A DNA stretch of 64,000 nt from Leptidea sinapis (Eukaryota > Arthropoda > Insecta > Lepidoptera > Pieridae), in contig NC_066283.1 in NCBI RefSeq assembly GCF_905404315.1, forward strand, positions 1,178,001 to 1,242,000, given 5' to 3'. Every line of letters starts with the position of its first letter. Within the stretch, counting starts at the first letter, position 1. This document shows, in pieces, positions 1-11,600 of this stretch. Under the pieces are notes generated by a model. The model was not told the origin of the DNA. It made no database searches and saw nothing but the letters and a program-made list of their open reading frames with translations. A program made the position numbers and the translations under genes.

Positions 1-600
1 TGACATGCAGGGATCGAAGGCAATGAATACGCCGACGAACTTGCAAGAATTGTTGCTAAAAGTACTCAATTTGGCCCTGAACCCTTCTGTGGTGTCCCAA
101 GGCCTCTTGTTAAATCAACCCTTGATACATTATGTTCACAAGAGTGCATAAACTCTGGAGCAACACTCCGGGCTTAACCCATTCCTAAACCCTAATCCAA
201 GCCTTCAACAAGAAGGCTGCGAATGAGGCACTAGGGCTAAGTAGAAAAAACACGACACTAACGGGTCACTCCAGATTAAACAAACATCGCTCAAACAGGT
301 CTCAGAGATTGCAGAGCGTGTAGATTCTGTAATAGTGCAGATGAAACCTCGCTAAAGATTCCCTCTGAATGTGGTCCTTTAATGCGTAAACGTAGCATCT
401 CTTTGGGAAATCCAATTCTTCAACCACTTGAGATACGTCAGCTCACTGTAAAATACATAATAAGATTCATGAAAAGAATCAATGTTAGCAGTGACCTATA
501 GTTAATAGTGGCTATCACAATAGATCACATTGGTTGCAGTAAAACAGGGCTGCACTGAACTGTACTAAAGCCACTTTACAAACCATAACCATAACCATAT
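1..600 (+). mobile_element. 3' end of an RNase H-bearing LINE (I/R1/LOA-like), degenerate
   Basis: From base 2 one frame reads the end of a retrotransposon RNase H domain, with the block HAGIEGNEYADELAR. After frameshifts it continues with a C-terminal tail typical of these ORF2 proteins (GHSRLNKHRSNRSQRLQ, then a motif resembling the CxxC zinc knuckle, then an LG-N-x-LQPLEIRQL block near 400-440). The 3' end at about 575-600 is a short tandem CCATAA tail, as seen in I/LOA-type elements. The 5' part lies outside the window. Stops and frameshifts show it is dead. Clade assignment is inferred from RNase H plus the tandem tail. Confidence 0.7.
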
Positions 601-940
601 CTTGTTGTAAATGATGGCTATTTTGCTTTTATCGTGTTGACGCAATTGCTGCAATCAAATATTTCTCTTTTACAAAATATATATATTTAAATCTGATGTT
701 TGTTTATGCGAAATCGTAAATCATTTTATTCTGTACGTAATGTTTTGGAATGTTTACTCAAGATTTTGTCCACATACATTTTTATTATAGCTATTTATAA
801 AATTGACAAGCAGTGAAGTGCAACCGGTTTTTAATCAATAATTTTCTAAACATATACATACTAGTAGTTGCCCGTTGCATTCGCAACTAAAGTTTTTATC
901 TCAATAAAATGTTTAATATGAGAATAAATCATGTCATAAA

Positions 941-1308
941 CACGGACTAGTAAAGAAGTACTCCGCGCCGTGATATTGCAGCAAGTGAAGCACCGTTGTG
1001 CTAGTGTGTGTGCGGTTACGGGGGATACTAGTTACACAATGTTTTCTACCTTAAATAATCATATATGGCCACAAATGCTTATATAGTTTTTACACTTTTT
1101 CACAACGCACGACGGCATTTTTAAAATATTTTATTGAGACGCAAACTGATCTTTCACAGACGATGACAATTCTCATAATGGCCGCCTATCGGCATGTAGT
1201 AGTGTAGGTGTGCGCGTGGGGCTATGTATTTACACGTTAATCGGCTTGTTTTGGTGCAACACTGTTATGTAAGGTGACACAGAGTTCTTATTTTTTTACT
1301 AGTCCGTG
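941..1308. mobile_element. hAT-type MITE with perfect 8-bp target duplication
   Basis: Imperfect terminal inverted repeats begin CACGGACTAGTAAA on the left and end TTTACTAGTCCGTG on the right. They are flanked by the direct repeat GTCATAAA at 933-940 and 1309-1316. An 8-bp target duplication with CA...TG ends is the signature of hAT insertions. The 368-bp interior has no ORF of note, so the element is non-autonomous. Confidence 0.75.
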
Positions 1309-1390
1309 GTCATAAACAGAGGCGTCTGCTAATTCAATTATCATCGAGTTGTCATACTGAAACATCCAGGGCAAGCTTGTCAGCCATTAA

Positions 1391-1712
1391 CGGCCGTTCG
1401 CAATATTCAGTCTATCTCTTACTTGATATAAAAATCGTAACTATCGTTGACATTTCTGTCCCAATAAACTTATCGACGGTAACTCACCTTATACGTACAC
1501 GCTGTCTGTCAATGGGACGAGCGACGTACAGCTTACCAGCGATAAAAGTTTGTATGGAGTTTCAATTCACGCGTCCCAATATACGGCGATAAGAATGACT
1601 TATCGGGTATATTGGGGCAGCTTCAGATTATTGACAGCTATTTACTGACAGTAGAGGGTAGTAGGAAGTAGGAAGTAATTTATCTCTGTAGATAGTATAT
1701 TGGGAACGGCCG
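1391..1712. mobile_element. Harbinger-like MITE, family CGGCCGTTCCCAATAT (copy 1)
   Basis: Ends read CGGCCGTT...AACGGCCG and are flanked by TAA on both sides (1388-1390, 1713-1715). Related copies lie at 11389-11697 and 52818-53124. A 3-bp TAA/TTA target duplication fits PIF/Harbinger. No coding capacity. Confidence 0.65.
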
Positions 1713-1924
1713 TAAGTTGACATAGCGACATCCCAGTCTGCATGGACGCATGCCAAGAAAGGGAAGATATTAGTAGGATATATAAAATGATAGAGATTTT
1801 CTTCCGTATCACTGAAGAGCTACTAGATTTCAGTTAAGTCTTCTATGTTTTATTTCTTACACTTGACCCTTATTAAAAAATATTGTCATATCTTCATTAT
1901 AATAATATATTATTATATTCTATA

Positions 1925-2218
1925 TCTAATATATAAAATTCTCGCGTCATGGTGTTAAACTTTGAACTCCTCCGAAACGCCTTGACCGATTCTCATGAAA
2001 TTTTGAGTGCATATTGGGTATTTTTCATCCCCCTAAATGTTAAGGGTCCACACGAATTTTTTTTTTAATTTTTTTTCACATTTTTTTTTAAATTTGTTTG
2101 ATTATGAGTCAGCATTAAGAAACACATAGAACTTCAAATTTTCACCCATCTACGATCAACAGCTACTTTTGTATCGCGATTTTAATATCGGCAATACAAC
2201 GTTTGCTGGCTCAGCTAG
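1925..2218 (+). mobile_element. Non-autonomous Helitron (copy 1)
   Basis: The element starts with TC, ends with CTAG, and sits between a host A (1924) and T (2219), the classic Helitron insertion rule. It is about 85-90% alike by eye to the copy at 9121-9427, with an internal deletion near 2020-2045. No Rep/helicase coding. Confidence 0.75.
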
Positions 2219-2398
2219 TTCTTTATATATTTTTGTATTAATATTTTATATTAATAGTATAGATAACGATTTTTGTATCGGCAACAAGCAATTATTTACA
2301 AGACATTAGTTATTTGCTAGTAAGCAAACTATTATAATGGTTGCAAGGTTCGCAAATAAACACTTAGATCGTAGAATGATTTCAAAAACATAACTTAT

Positions 2399-2640
2399 AA
2401 AAAAATAATAGTTTAATAAAACTAAAAAGCACGCTTTATATAAAATTCATAGAAGTAGAAGTATTCGTAGAAGAATTATTATTCTAATAATATCTTAAAA
2501 AGCACCCCACGCTTTTTTTACAATAAAATTTATATTTTTTACACTGTTTTCAATTTAAATTTATTCAAATTTATTTTCTATTTTTAGTTGAATTTTATAG
2601 AAAGCGTGCTTTTTAGTTTTTCTAAACTATTATTTATTTT
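2399..2640. mobile_element. AT-rich MITE with about 45-bp inverted ends
   Basis: Left arm (about 2399-2448) and right arm (about 2592-2640) are near-perfect inverted repeats sharing the core AACTAAAAAGCACGCTTT. The centre is AT-rich and non-coding. No clear target duplication was seen. A fragment resembling one arm occurs near 51925-51955. Confidence 0.5.
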
Positions 2641-2742
2641 TAATTTTTTAGTTAAAGTTTCTATAAAAGCGTATTTTTAACTACTACGTACTTTAAGCTA
2701 TTAAGTACTTTAACATCAATTTCTGCCATATAGATAAAAATT

Positions 2743-2925
2743 ATATAAACTGACAAAAATCTTAGTTGTGGAATTGAATAATCTTATCAAAGTAATGTAT
2801 TGTCATCGGTCCTCGATAAATCTACAAAGTTTGAATGAAATTTGGCCGTTCAAAGTGGGTCAAAATCGCTTCTAAAGGAGTCAGTTACAAACAAGCATAC
2901 AAGTGAAGCTAATATAAAGCTTATA
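2743..2925 (-). repeat. Interspersed repeat family D (copy 1)
   Basis: Shares the block GCGATTTTGACCCACTTT and the following sequence (reverse strand here) with copies at 13165-13460, 38498-38765 and 51640-51875. Class unknown; no ORF. Confidence 0.6.
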
Positions 2926-2984
2926 AAAAATCAACTCTCGCAGCTCAGTTCGTCTACCATCAAAGGTTGTGAGATCAATGCCTT

Positions 2985-3445
2985 TTTGCTCTTAATAGTG
3001 ATTTTCATTATTATAACACGAGAAATAAGGGATTGCTTGTAACTAATTCTAGTAGGCTTCATAAGATACATAATAGTTTTAAGGGTAAATGTATACACTT
3101 TTATAATAAAGTTCCAGCCACTGTTCAGGCATTATCTATAAATAAATTTAAATGTTTTATAAAAAAATTACTCTGTCGTTCCTATTTCTCCACTGCTGAA
3201 TATCTAAATGATCGGACAGCCTGGGGGACTAGATTATGATTATTTTATAGCCATAGAAATGACTACAATATTGTATATTTTTATTGAAAAGAGCGCAAAA
3301 AAAGAATGTTGGGAGAGTTTCTTGCGCCGCTTCTTCTCTCTCAGAGCGCCATTTGTTTCCGAAGCGGTAGTAGTATCTAGTATATTAGAAATGACATCAA
3401 AAATAATTCTAAAGGAATCAATTTTGAGAAAATAAATGCCTTTTA
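2985..3445 (+). mobile_element. LINE 3' end, family C (copy 1)
   Basis: The frame at 3033-3239 encodes a reverse-transcriptase C-terminal tail (YNKVPATVQALSINKFK, then a short stretch ending DRTAW). It is followed by a 3' UTR ending GAGAAAATAAATGCC. Copies of the same tail lie at 10265-10540, 14262-14415, 16368-16832 and 22198-22535. 5'-truncated, as is normal for LINE insertions. CR1-like by the style of its C-terminus; that is inference. Confidence 0.7.
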
Positions 3446-3590
3446 TGCCTTTTTAAAGCTTTTTACCAGTGGCAGTTTAATACTGGGTGTATTTAGCGTA
3501 AGCTATAACTTACTGTTTGGGTGTTAAATAGAAATTTAGTTATAGAATAACGGAGCTAAATTAACTTTAACGTTAGTGGTACATATTTAG

Positions 3591-3752
3591 GTTCTACTAC
3601 TAGGAGCTTTCTTCCACGTACTAGGTACAAAGCTGTGGAATGAACTTCCTTGTGCGGTGTTTCCGGGACGATACGACATGGGTACCTTCGGCAACGCTCC
3701 TGTGATTCCTCTGGTGTTGTCCTCCTATTCCATAAAAAAAAAGGTTCTTATT
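3591..3752 (+). mobile_element. LINE 3' end, family B, internally deleted
   Basis: Fragment of an RT C-terminus (ELPCAVFPGRYDMGTF) ending in CCATAAAAAAAAA. About 50 bp that other copies carry (for example 6187-6467) are missing after the GGTACCTTC block. Confidence 0.65.
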
Positions 3753-3754
3753 AA

Positions 3755-4240
3755 GAAGGCATTGCCATAATGCCTATATGTAATACACGCCCATGCCTCA
3801 GAGTTGACTTGGAAGTAAATATCAAAGCAAACTCGGTTTAAATTAATTTAAAAACATATTTCTTAATGGAATTACTTTTATGATACAAATAAATGTTACA
3901 TCGCAAGTTTTACCGAAACATTAGCTTTAGTCTTCTTTATATTTGTATTTATAAAAGGGTAAAAAAATTGTATTTTGAATCTTAGTGTATTATTACCTTA
4001 TTGTTAAAAGAGGCTACTTGCCCTGTTACTGTTACTGTTTGGAGCTGAAATGTGCATGTGTGTCTGTCGTTTGCAAGAATTATTGTATGTGTGTGTATGT
4101 GAGGATGATGTTATTAATGACAGCTGTTTGTTTACAACTTGCGTGGCGGTGTGACGTCATATCATAGCTATAAGATTATCTATTTCAATATTATGGACCG
4201 AAACTAACTGCACTAAGCTCCGTGGTATATTACATTACTT
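3755..4240. other. Non-coding spacer
   Basis: No gene or repeat recognised. It holds a palindromic TGACGTCA (CRE-like) at about 4152-4159 without supporting context. Confidence 0.4.
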
Positions 4241-4476
4241 ACCAGTGGGAGGCTCCTTTGCACGGGATGCCGGCTAGATTATGGGTACCACAACGGCGCC
4301 CATTTCTGCCGTGAAGCAGTAATGTGTAAACATTATTGTTTCGTCTTGAAGGGCGCCGTAGCTTGTGAAATTACTGGGCAAATGAGACAACATCGTATGT
4401 CTCAAGGTGACGAGCGCAGTTGTAGTGCCATTCAGAATTTTTGGGCTTTTTTCAAGAATCCTGAGCGGCATTCTCA
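4241..4476 (+). repeat. Interspersed repeat family A (copy 1, + orientation)
   Basis: One of about ten copies in the window of a roughly 290-bp repeat. Complete copies end in TTATTTTCATAAAA-like tails, so they look retroposed (a LINE 3' UTR or a SINE). This copy lacks the tail end. No coding capacity in any copy. Confidence 0.65.
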
Positions 4477-4624
4477 TGCTACTAGAGAAAAATACCTTGT
4501 TACTAGGCTATTACACTTTATTTATTTATTTATAGGACAACCAGTAGTTGTTACATTCTAATATGCTTAAAATATTTCAAATATTAACAAATAATGAGTT
4601 GACTGTACAACAAATTAAGGTGTC

Positions 4625-5130
4625 ACAACATGCACAGTCTTTGCTTCCGTGACACCAAGAAAAAAATTATATAAAATAAAGCAAAAAATTATAAAATCAA
4701 GATACGAATTTGAAAATAAGGAAAAAAAGAAGAAGAAAAATATTAATCATATTTTGGAGCCTAACAATCTCGTAATATTTTTTTTTAAAAGCAGGTAAAG
4801 AATCTTTAAAAATATCTACTTCACCACAGATGGAGTTATAAGTTCTTGATAGACGTGATATGGGAGAACGAAGGTTACTTAAGGTTAGTTTTGGCAAATG
4901 GCTGATGGAATAGGCCAGCTCCGACCTGCGCACGCCTTGGTACTCGGCGGGGAACTCGTAAGCTGATGGAGTGCACGTATGATGGACTGTCGAACTGATT
5001 TCTAATTATTTTGTATAAAAATATTAGATCTAGCATTTGTCGTCGAACAGAAAGACTTTTCAAGTTAAACTTAGCAATGTGACGAGCTAATTGCGATGTC
5101 GCTAAAAATTTAGTGTCCAATCAGAAACCC
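4625..5130 (-). mobile_element. LINE reverse-transcriptase C-terminus, frameshifted
   Basis: Reverse-strand frames 5120-4950 and 4933-4760 together give the C-terminal tail of a non-LTR reverse transcriptase: SVRRQMLDLIFLYKIIRN, VPRRVPRR, then RTYNSICGEVDIFKDSLPAF. They are separated by a frameshift near 4930. No intact ORF. Confidence 0.65.
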
Positions 5131-5289
5131 TGAGCGGCGCTGCATTGCAACCAGGTGAACGTAGCGTAAGATAATCAGGAAAAAATAATTTTTAAAAAAT
5201 TTATACGATAATACGGATATTCAAGAACTTATCACTGTTTTTAACATATCCCTGCGACATATACATCTAATTACCATACAGTATACACT

Positions 5290-5400
5290 TATAGGCGGAG
5301 GTGGCGCAAATGGTAGCACCAGCGCCTCTAACGGCGGTGCCCCGTTACGATCCTCGCCCACCGCGTACCAATGTGTTTTCTCTTGCTATTCCTCTAGTTT
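5290..5400 (+). mobile_element. tRNA-like SINE fragment (copy 1)
   Basis: Contains an A-box-like GGTGGCGCAAATGGTAGCA and a weak B-box (GTTACGATCCTC), followed by a segment also found at 50655-50750 (CGATCCTCGCCC, then CCAATGTGT). Probably the head of a tRNA-derived SINE; the rest is not delimited. Confidence 0.4.
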
Positions 5401-6186
5401 TTTTCTTTCGAGAGAGAAGGAAAATACATTTTCGTATTATAGACACCAAAGCGGGGCCCGACTAAAAACCTCCTCTGTCCTGATAGCCCTAAAGGCTTTT
5501 CATAAAAAAAGCCTTTTACAGCGGGGCCTTGTAGGCCGAAAATGTAGCTCATAGGCGCGGGGCGTCTCGGAAGGAGGCTCGAACCTCGGACCACTGGGCT
5601 GGATGGAGAGAAGATCGCTAACGATATAATATATCTGTTAGTCCAATGGACTCTAGGTTTGATAAGACAATATATTATATAGTATTAGTGGTGATAGTAA
5701 TGTCTTTCATAGCGATTGAAATCATGTGTCATCCTAGCAACACGTACCAGGACTTCACATGCAGCTAAGAGGTTCATGCACAATGCAGGTTTCACTTCTG
5801 ACATGTGTACTTTGTACACACGCAATTTTTTTATCATTTAGCATCTAGACAACAATCTTGGGACGCCTGCAATCTATGCGTGTACAATATAACTGACCTA
5901 TTGCCTAATGTCTTGATAATTATTCAAATATAAATCCATAAACATCGCTAGTATATAAACATAGATATAGCTGTCGGTGAGCGAGGCTACATGCACATGA
6001 CAGACGCATGACCGGGGTCAATGTTGCATGCAGACGGTACGCTGATAAACCCCGGATACTTCGGTTATCAGTAAAAAAATATTTCCACTCTGCTTCGATA
6101 ACGGTTGCACTATGAGCCGAAATGTTTGTCTCGATAAATCTACGGAAAATATTATCTTTACAAAAAACATGCGTTCAGTAAGTTAG
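5400..6186. other. Non-coding spacer
   Basis: No gene recognised. About 5440-5610 has a GC-rich stretch with a tRNA-like GGCTCGAACCTCGG, perhaps another degenerate SINE; the rest is unassigned. Confidence 0.35.
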
Positions 6187-6467
6187 GATATCATCCCCAC
6201 CATCTGGATGTGTGGCGGTCCTCCACAGTGCGGTTTTCAAGGAGCTTTCTTCCACGTATTACAAAGCTTTGGAATGAGCTTCCTTATGCGGTGTTTCCGA
6301 GACGATACAACATGGATACCTTCAAATAAAGCGCATACAGCTTCCTTTAAAGCCGGCCACTCTCCTGTGATTCCTCTGGTGTTGCAAGAGAATGTGGGGG
6401 CGGTGATCACTTAACACCAGGTGACCCATACGCTCGATTGTCCCTCGTTTCCATAAAAAAAAACTTT
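6187..6467 (+). mobile_element. LINE 3' end, family B (fuller copy)
   Basis: Begins ATCATCCCCACCATCTGGATG, runs through the RT C-terminal codons (degenerate frame near 6230-6400) and ends with TTTCCATAAAAAAAA. Same family as 3591-3752, 15716-15990, 21408-21618 and 32104-32229. Confidence 0.7.
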
Positions 6468-8059
6468 CATCCTTGTACAACCACACTATCATATGAACGT
6501 GGTATGTTTCCCTAACAATGCGTACGCGTCCGGGAAATTCTCGTATGTTTCCTCTGATGTGCGGTCGTTTGTTCTCCTATTCTCCTATTGACTGGAGATA
6601 ATAGAAACTAGGCGTGTCCACGTTGTGTCTACTGATATTTATTTAGCTTTTTTTTTTTAAGTGAAACTTTTATTACATCGTCTCAAACTTTTTCGTCTTT
6701 GTGTTGCATGTCGCGTGACGGTCGGGCGGCGCCTATAGTTCGCAGCAGCTGACCGTGTAGTGTATCGACTATTACTCATTCCAATTTTCTAAGTTTAAAA
6801 TTAAGATTGATAAAGCGATTTTTATACCCTTAATGGAATATTATTCCAAAAAATTTTAGTTAAAGGTCTATAATGTGAAAAAAAAGTTTCACTTTTACCG
6901 TGGTTTCATAAAACCAAACAATCTTTTTTACGTTAGGCTCGTCAGAATAATCGAAATTGGATGTACAGCTTCGCAGATGGCCTCGTATCTATATCCAAAA
7001 ATACAAACAAAAAAAAACTACGTTTAAAAAAACCGACTTCAAAAACTCAAAAAGTATAAAATAACTTTATAGAGATTTAATACACATCTTATGCAAATCT
7101 TACCTTTGATATTACTGAAATACCATTTATTTGTATGTGCTACCTATTGCCTATCAATAGGTTATAGGTTTATGATAGGATAACGGACTAATGACAGGAA
7201 ACCTAAGACCCACTTATCGGTAATAATAACATCATCCACGTAAACAAAAATATTCATAAAATGAGAACTACTGGGCCAAACTATGTAAATTTTTTATTTA
7301 TTTATTGTTTATTGAAACCTCCTCCTTTTCGAAGGTGGTAAAAAACAACGCTACCGCCGGACATAACACGCCGCGGTCTTCTTCCACAAGTTTTTTTGCT
7401 TGAAAGCGACTTAAATAAAAATCGTTTTAATTTTAAAACTTTGTACGTACAGTTCACTGGTGATTGACCTGAAGGCAACGACCGAATGATTGTAAAATGG
7501 TAAAAAGACATTTTTTTTTTCGGAGTTATCAGGGAGATAACTGAGTTACGTTGAAAGTGCTGCTTTGCATGGTTGATCTCTAAAAAAATTAAAAATAATT
7601 TCAAAAATATATTTTTGAAGTTATACATCTTTAGGCGCGTTATGAAAAAATTATGAGAGTGAAATTTTAAGATGCGCGCGCATCACTGTAACACAAAAGT
7701 AACAGGTTGAAGTTGGTTACTAAAATATTCTGACGTTTGCGACATTCGTTATTTTTTTTTTAGGATCAAGCCCGTACAGCCATATTCGATATTTAATAAT
7801 TAAGCCATCTTTGCAAGATTTTAACAATATTGTTCTTTCCACAAACGTAGAATAGCAGGGGCAATAAATAATTTTAAGGATTTCTGCTGTGTTCCGCTAA
7901 AGAAGTATAACTTCTTGCATGCATACATAAGTACCCAGACAGTTTTTTTCAGTGCTTTTTATAGATATTTATAATCATCAATCAATTTATAATCATGATG
8001 CTATTGTCAGTCGTTGCTTTTCGGATATAATTATTTAACACCTACACAAATTAAATAAA
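6468..8059. other. Upstream region of TMEM68; no exon found
   Basis: No coding exon recognised. At about 6705-6775 lies an unusually GC-rich island that could be a promoter or 5' leader of TMEM68, but no TATA, initiator or spliced ATG exon can be shown. About 7300-7335 shares its CCTCCTCCTTTT block with a repeat near 61400. Confidence 0.3.
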
Positions 8060-8375
8060 AAAAAAAAAAATTTTTTTGTACGATGCGGGATTCGAACCCA
8101 TGACCTCCGGCATTCCGTGCCGGTGCTCTAACCAACTGAGCAAATGTTCGAGTACCGCCTCGTTATAAAATTCTGTTTGCTTTGTTCAACTCTCAGGTTG
8201 TGGCTTCATCTATAGGATCTACTTTGCAGTTGATAACCTGCTCAACCCCAATATTTGCATATTAGCCGGAGGTCGTGGGTTCGGATCCCGCATCGTTCAT
8301 AAAATTTTGTTTTTCAAATTTTATTTGTTTATTAATCCTAGAAGTGAGGGTTATCACTTTAAAACATAACAAATT
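8060..8375 (-). mobile_element. Repeat with tRNA-like core and inverted ends, family E (copy 1)
   Basis: On the - strand 8149-8080 reads like a tRNA: A-box GCTCAGTTGGTTAGAGC, a CCGGC/GCCGG anticodon stem, and B-box GGTTCGAATCC. The right side (about 8266-8295) repeats the T-arm portion in the opposite orientation, so 8080-8109 and 8266-8295 are inverted repeats. Position 33 of the would-be anticodon loop is C rather than T and no acceptor partner is seen, so it is a tRNA-derived repeat, not a gene. A related copy lies at 17825-18090. It ends about 90 bp upstream of the first recognised TMEM68 exon. Confidence 0.6.
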
Positions 8376-8465
8376 ATTTAACATCTTCTTTCTTATCGTA
8401 TCCTTCCTGACACAAAACCAGCATCATAGTAATAGAACAGAGAGTGATGGTTTCTTTTGTTGCAG

Positions 8466-8604
8466 TGGAGTACGTGGACACGGAGTACAGCTTGTGGCTG
8501 ACGTGGTTCCTGACTCCAGTCATCGTCACCTTCTTGCTGCCGGCCGTCATCATTGTGCTGATCTACCTGAGCAGTATCATATTCCATCTGTACAGGCTCT
8601 ACAG
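8466..8604 (+). CDS. TMEM68: TMEM68 exon encoding the transmembrane segment
   Basis: Acceptor TTTTGTTGCAG|TG, donor ACAG|GTATGA. Encodes EYVDTEYSLWLTWFLTP and then a strongly hydrophobic run ending IFHLYRLYR, the membrane anchor that precedes the catalytic domain in TMEM68. Starts with two bases of a split codon and ends in phase 2. Confidence 0.9.
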
Positions 8605-11600
8605 GTATGACTATACCGTGTTTTTAAAATTCAACTTTAAACTTATAAAATGTAATAGTTATAATTTGTGGTACGATTTGACTATAAAAAGCACCCGCTA
8701 AGTTTTTTTTGTCCTCGTCCTTCTCAGGGCTTGGGTTATAGATGATGCTGGCGGTAATTGATACGCCCTGCCCATTCAATGCAGGGCCGCTCAGGATTCT
8801 TGATAAATGCGCTCGTCACCTTGAGACATAAGATGTTAAGTCTCATTTGCCCAGTAATTTCACTAGCTACGGCGCCCTTCAGACCGAAACACAGTAATGT
8901 TTACACATTACTGCTTCACCGCAGAAATAGCCGCCATTGTTCCATAATCCAGCCGGCATCCTGTGCAAACGTGCGTCGCACTGGTAAAGACATATTATTT
9001 CTTTACAGAATTACCAAATGCAAATTACAAAATACACAATGTAAACAAATTATAAACTTACATAAGTGCCGTAATTATTTATTTTATAATTAAGGCTGCA
9101 GTACGCAATTCAGTATACAATCTTATATATAAAATTCTCGTGTCATGGTGTTAAACTTTGAACTCCTCCGAAACGGCTTGACCGATTCTCATGAAATTTT
9201 GAGTGCATATTGGGTAGGTCTGAGAATCGGACAACATCTATTTTTCATCCCCCTAAATGCTAAGACGATATGTTGGTCCACACGATTTTTTTTTTTAATT
9301 TTTTTGAAATTTTTTTTTAAACTTAATAAAATACATAGAACTTCAAATTTTCACCCATCTACGATCAACAGTTACTTTTGTATCGCGATTTTAATATCGG
9401 CAATACAACGTTTGCTGGGTCAGCTAGTGTATATATGTAATCTATGAATCGTATGTTGGAAAATGTATCTCTAAATAATTTCCTAAAAAACATTGATTTT
9501 CGTTGATATGTATTTGTTGTTTTTAATAAATACATCACTATGCACAAAACCCACTTTTCTGAATACATTCGATTAAACGGATTTTCGATTATCCGAATGC
9601 TTCACGACTACCATAAGTTCGGTTAATCGAATTTCTACTGTATGTAATCTATACTCTTGAATAAATAAATATCCTTATTATTACTGACTGTGTGATAATT
9701 TTTTTGATTCATGAAAAAACCATAAAAGTCTTGTAAATAATTTGTTATAACTATACGAGTATGCGCGACAAATTTACGAATAACTCAATATCGCGCCAAC
9801 CGATTTCGATGATTATTTTCTTATTGGAATGGATATATACTTCAATAGTAGTTTGGTGAGAGTTTGGTTAGGTTCTGATTATTGGATCCATGACAAAGTA
9901 ACGGAAATCTTCAATTCTTAGGAGCAAATAAACGATACTCGGCCGATTCTTTTTTATGCTATCTGGATATTTGGGTCACCTACCGTAACGTCTCGTAATG
10001 GTCAAGTTATTGTCGTAGTCGAATATAGAACTCCTTAACAACTTACACTAAGAGTGCTATCTGTGGCCGGCGATTCTAACTGTCTGTAATCAAAATGCAA
10101 TGCGCTTACGTTCATTGCTGCATTGCGAAATTTTGTAGATCGACAAATATATTATACACACTCAAGTTTGCGCGTTTACCTCTAAAAAAACCCCATTTGT
10201 AGTATCACCGCTCTTCGACAACATTTCCTTTAAAGCCTCGCCTAGTGTCGGAATACTTGTTGTATAAGGCAAAAGGCATAAAAGGCATATAATTGATTCC
10301 TTTAGAATTCTTTTTGATGTCATTTCTAATATACTAGATAGTACTACCGCTTTGGAAACTCTTAAAAACGAAACCCTGCATTCTTTTCTTGCGCTCTTTC
10401 CAATAAAAATATACAATATTTTACAGTCATTTCTATCGCTATAAAACAATCATAATCTAGTCCCAGGCTGTCCGATCACTTAGATATTGAGCTGTGGAGT
10501 AGTAGTAGTAGGATTTACGACAGAGCCATTTTTTAATACGAAACTACTTACTACTGTAGTGTAACGCCAAACACAGATGTGGAGATGATGTTTAGACGAT
10601 AGAATGGATTATAAATTAAATTAAAATTTTAAATTCGCTTGAGTAGTGGCGGTTCATTGAAACATCCATGAGAGACGCACGCGGCACCGCGTGTTCAACA
10701 GCGAGCCGTTTATCACGAGGCACGCCCGAGCTGCAAAAGAATGCTAATTAATAGGAAATGATAAATTTTAATTTGTTTGGGCGACTTTGATAATGTGGGT
10801 AGACATAACAATAACCGGATTTGTGGACACGGAGTTTGCATTAACAGTACAATTATACTTTTGATTTATTTGATCATAAGATATGCTTCATTTATTTGCT
10901 GAATAATTATTGTACTTGATAAAGTTCACCAGTGGGAGGCTCTTTTGCATAGGATGCCGGCTAGATTATGGGTACCACAACGGCGCCTATTTCTACCTGT
11001 CCTGTACCTAGCGCCTGTACCTAGCAGTGATGTGTAAACATTATTGTGTTTCAGTCTGAAGGGAGCCGTAACTAGTGAAATTACTGGGCAAATGACACTT
11101 GACACGTTGTGTCTCGAGATGACGTGCGCAATTGTAGTGCCGCTCAGGATTTTTGGGTTTTGCGAGAATCCTCAGTGGTACTGCATTGTAATAGGCAGGA
11201 CAGGACGTATCAATTACGATCATCTGAATGTCCTGAACGTCTCGTCCCTAATTGTCATAAAAAATCAATATTGATTTACATTTCATTCAATTCAATCCAT
11301 AAAAAAACCTTTACGTTCCGAAACCATTGATTAGCGGCTATTTTCAATAACGTATCTCTAGTTACGGATACATTGCTGTCACCGTTAACGGCCGTTCCCA
11401 ATATACTATCTTTAGATTGAGATAAATTACTACCTTCTACTGTTAGTAATTGGCTGTCAATAATCTGAAGATGTCCCAATATACTCGATAAGTCATTCTT
11501 ATCGCCTTTTATTGGGACGCGTGAATTGCAATTTCCATACAAACTTCTATCGCTGGTAAGCTATACGTCGTCCCATTGACAGACAGCGTGTACGGATAAG

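Noticed and set aside
4152..4159. TGACGTCA palindrome as a CRE-type enhancer
   Set aside because: A single 8-mer without promoter context; expected by chance in a window of this size.
8080..8149. A functional tRNA gene on the - strand
   Set aside because: The anticodon loop lacks the invariant U33, the acceptor stem does not pair, and the sequence belongs to a dispersed repeat with a second inverted piece.
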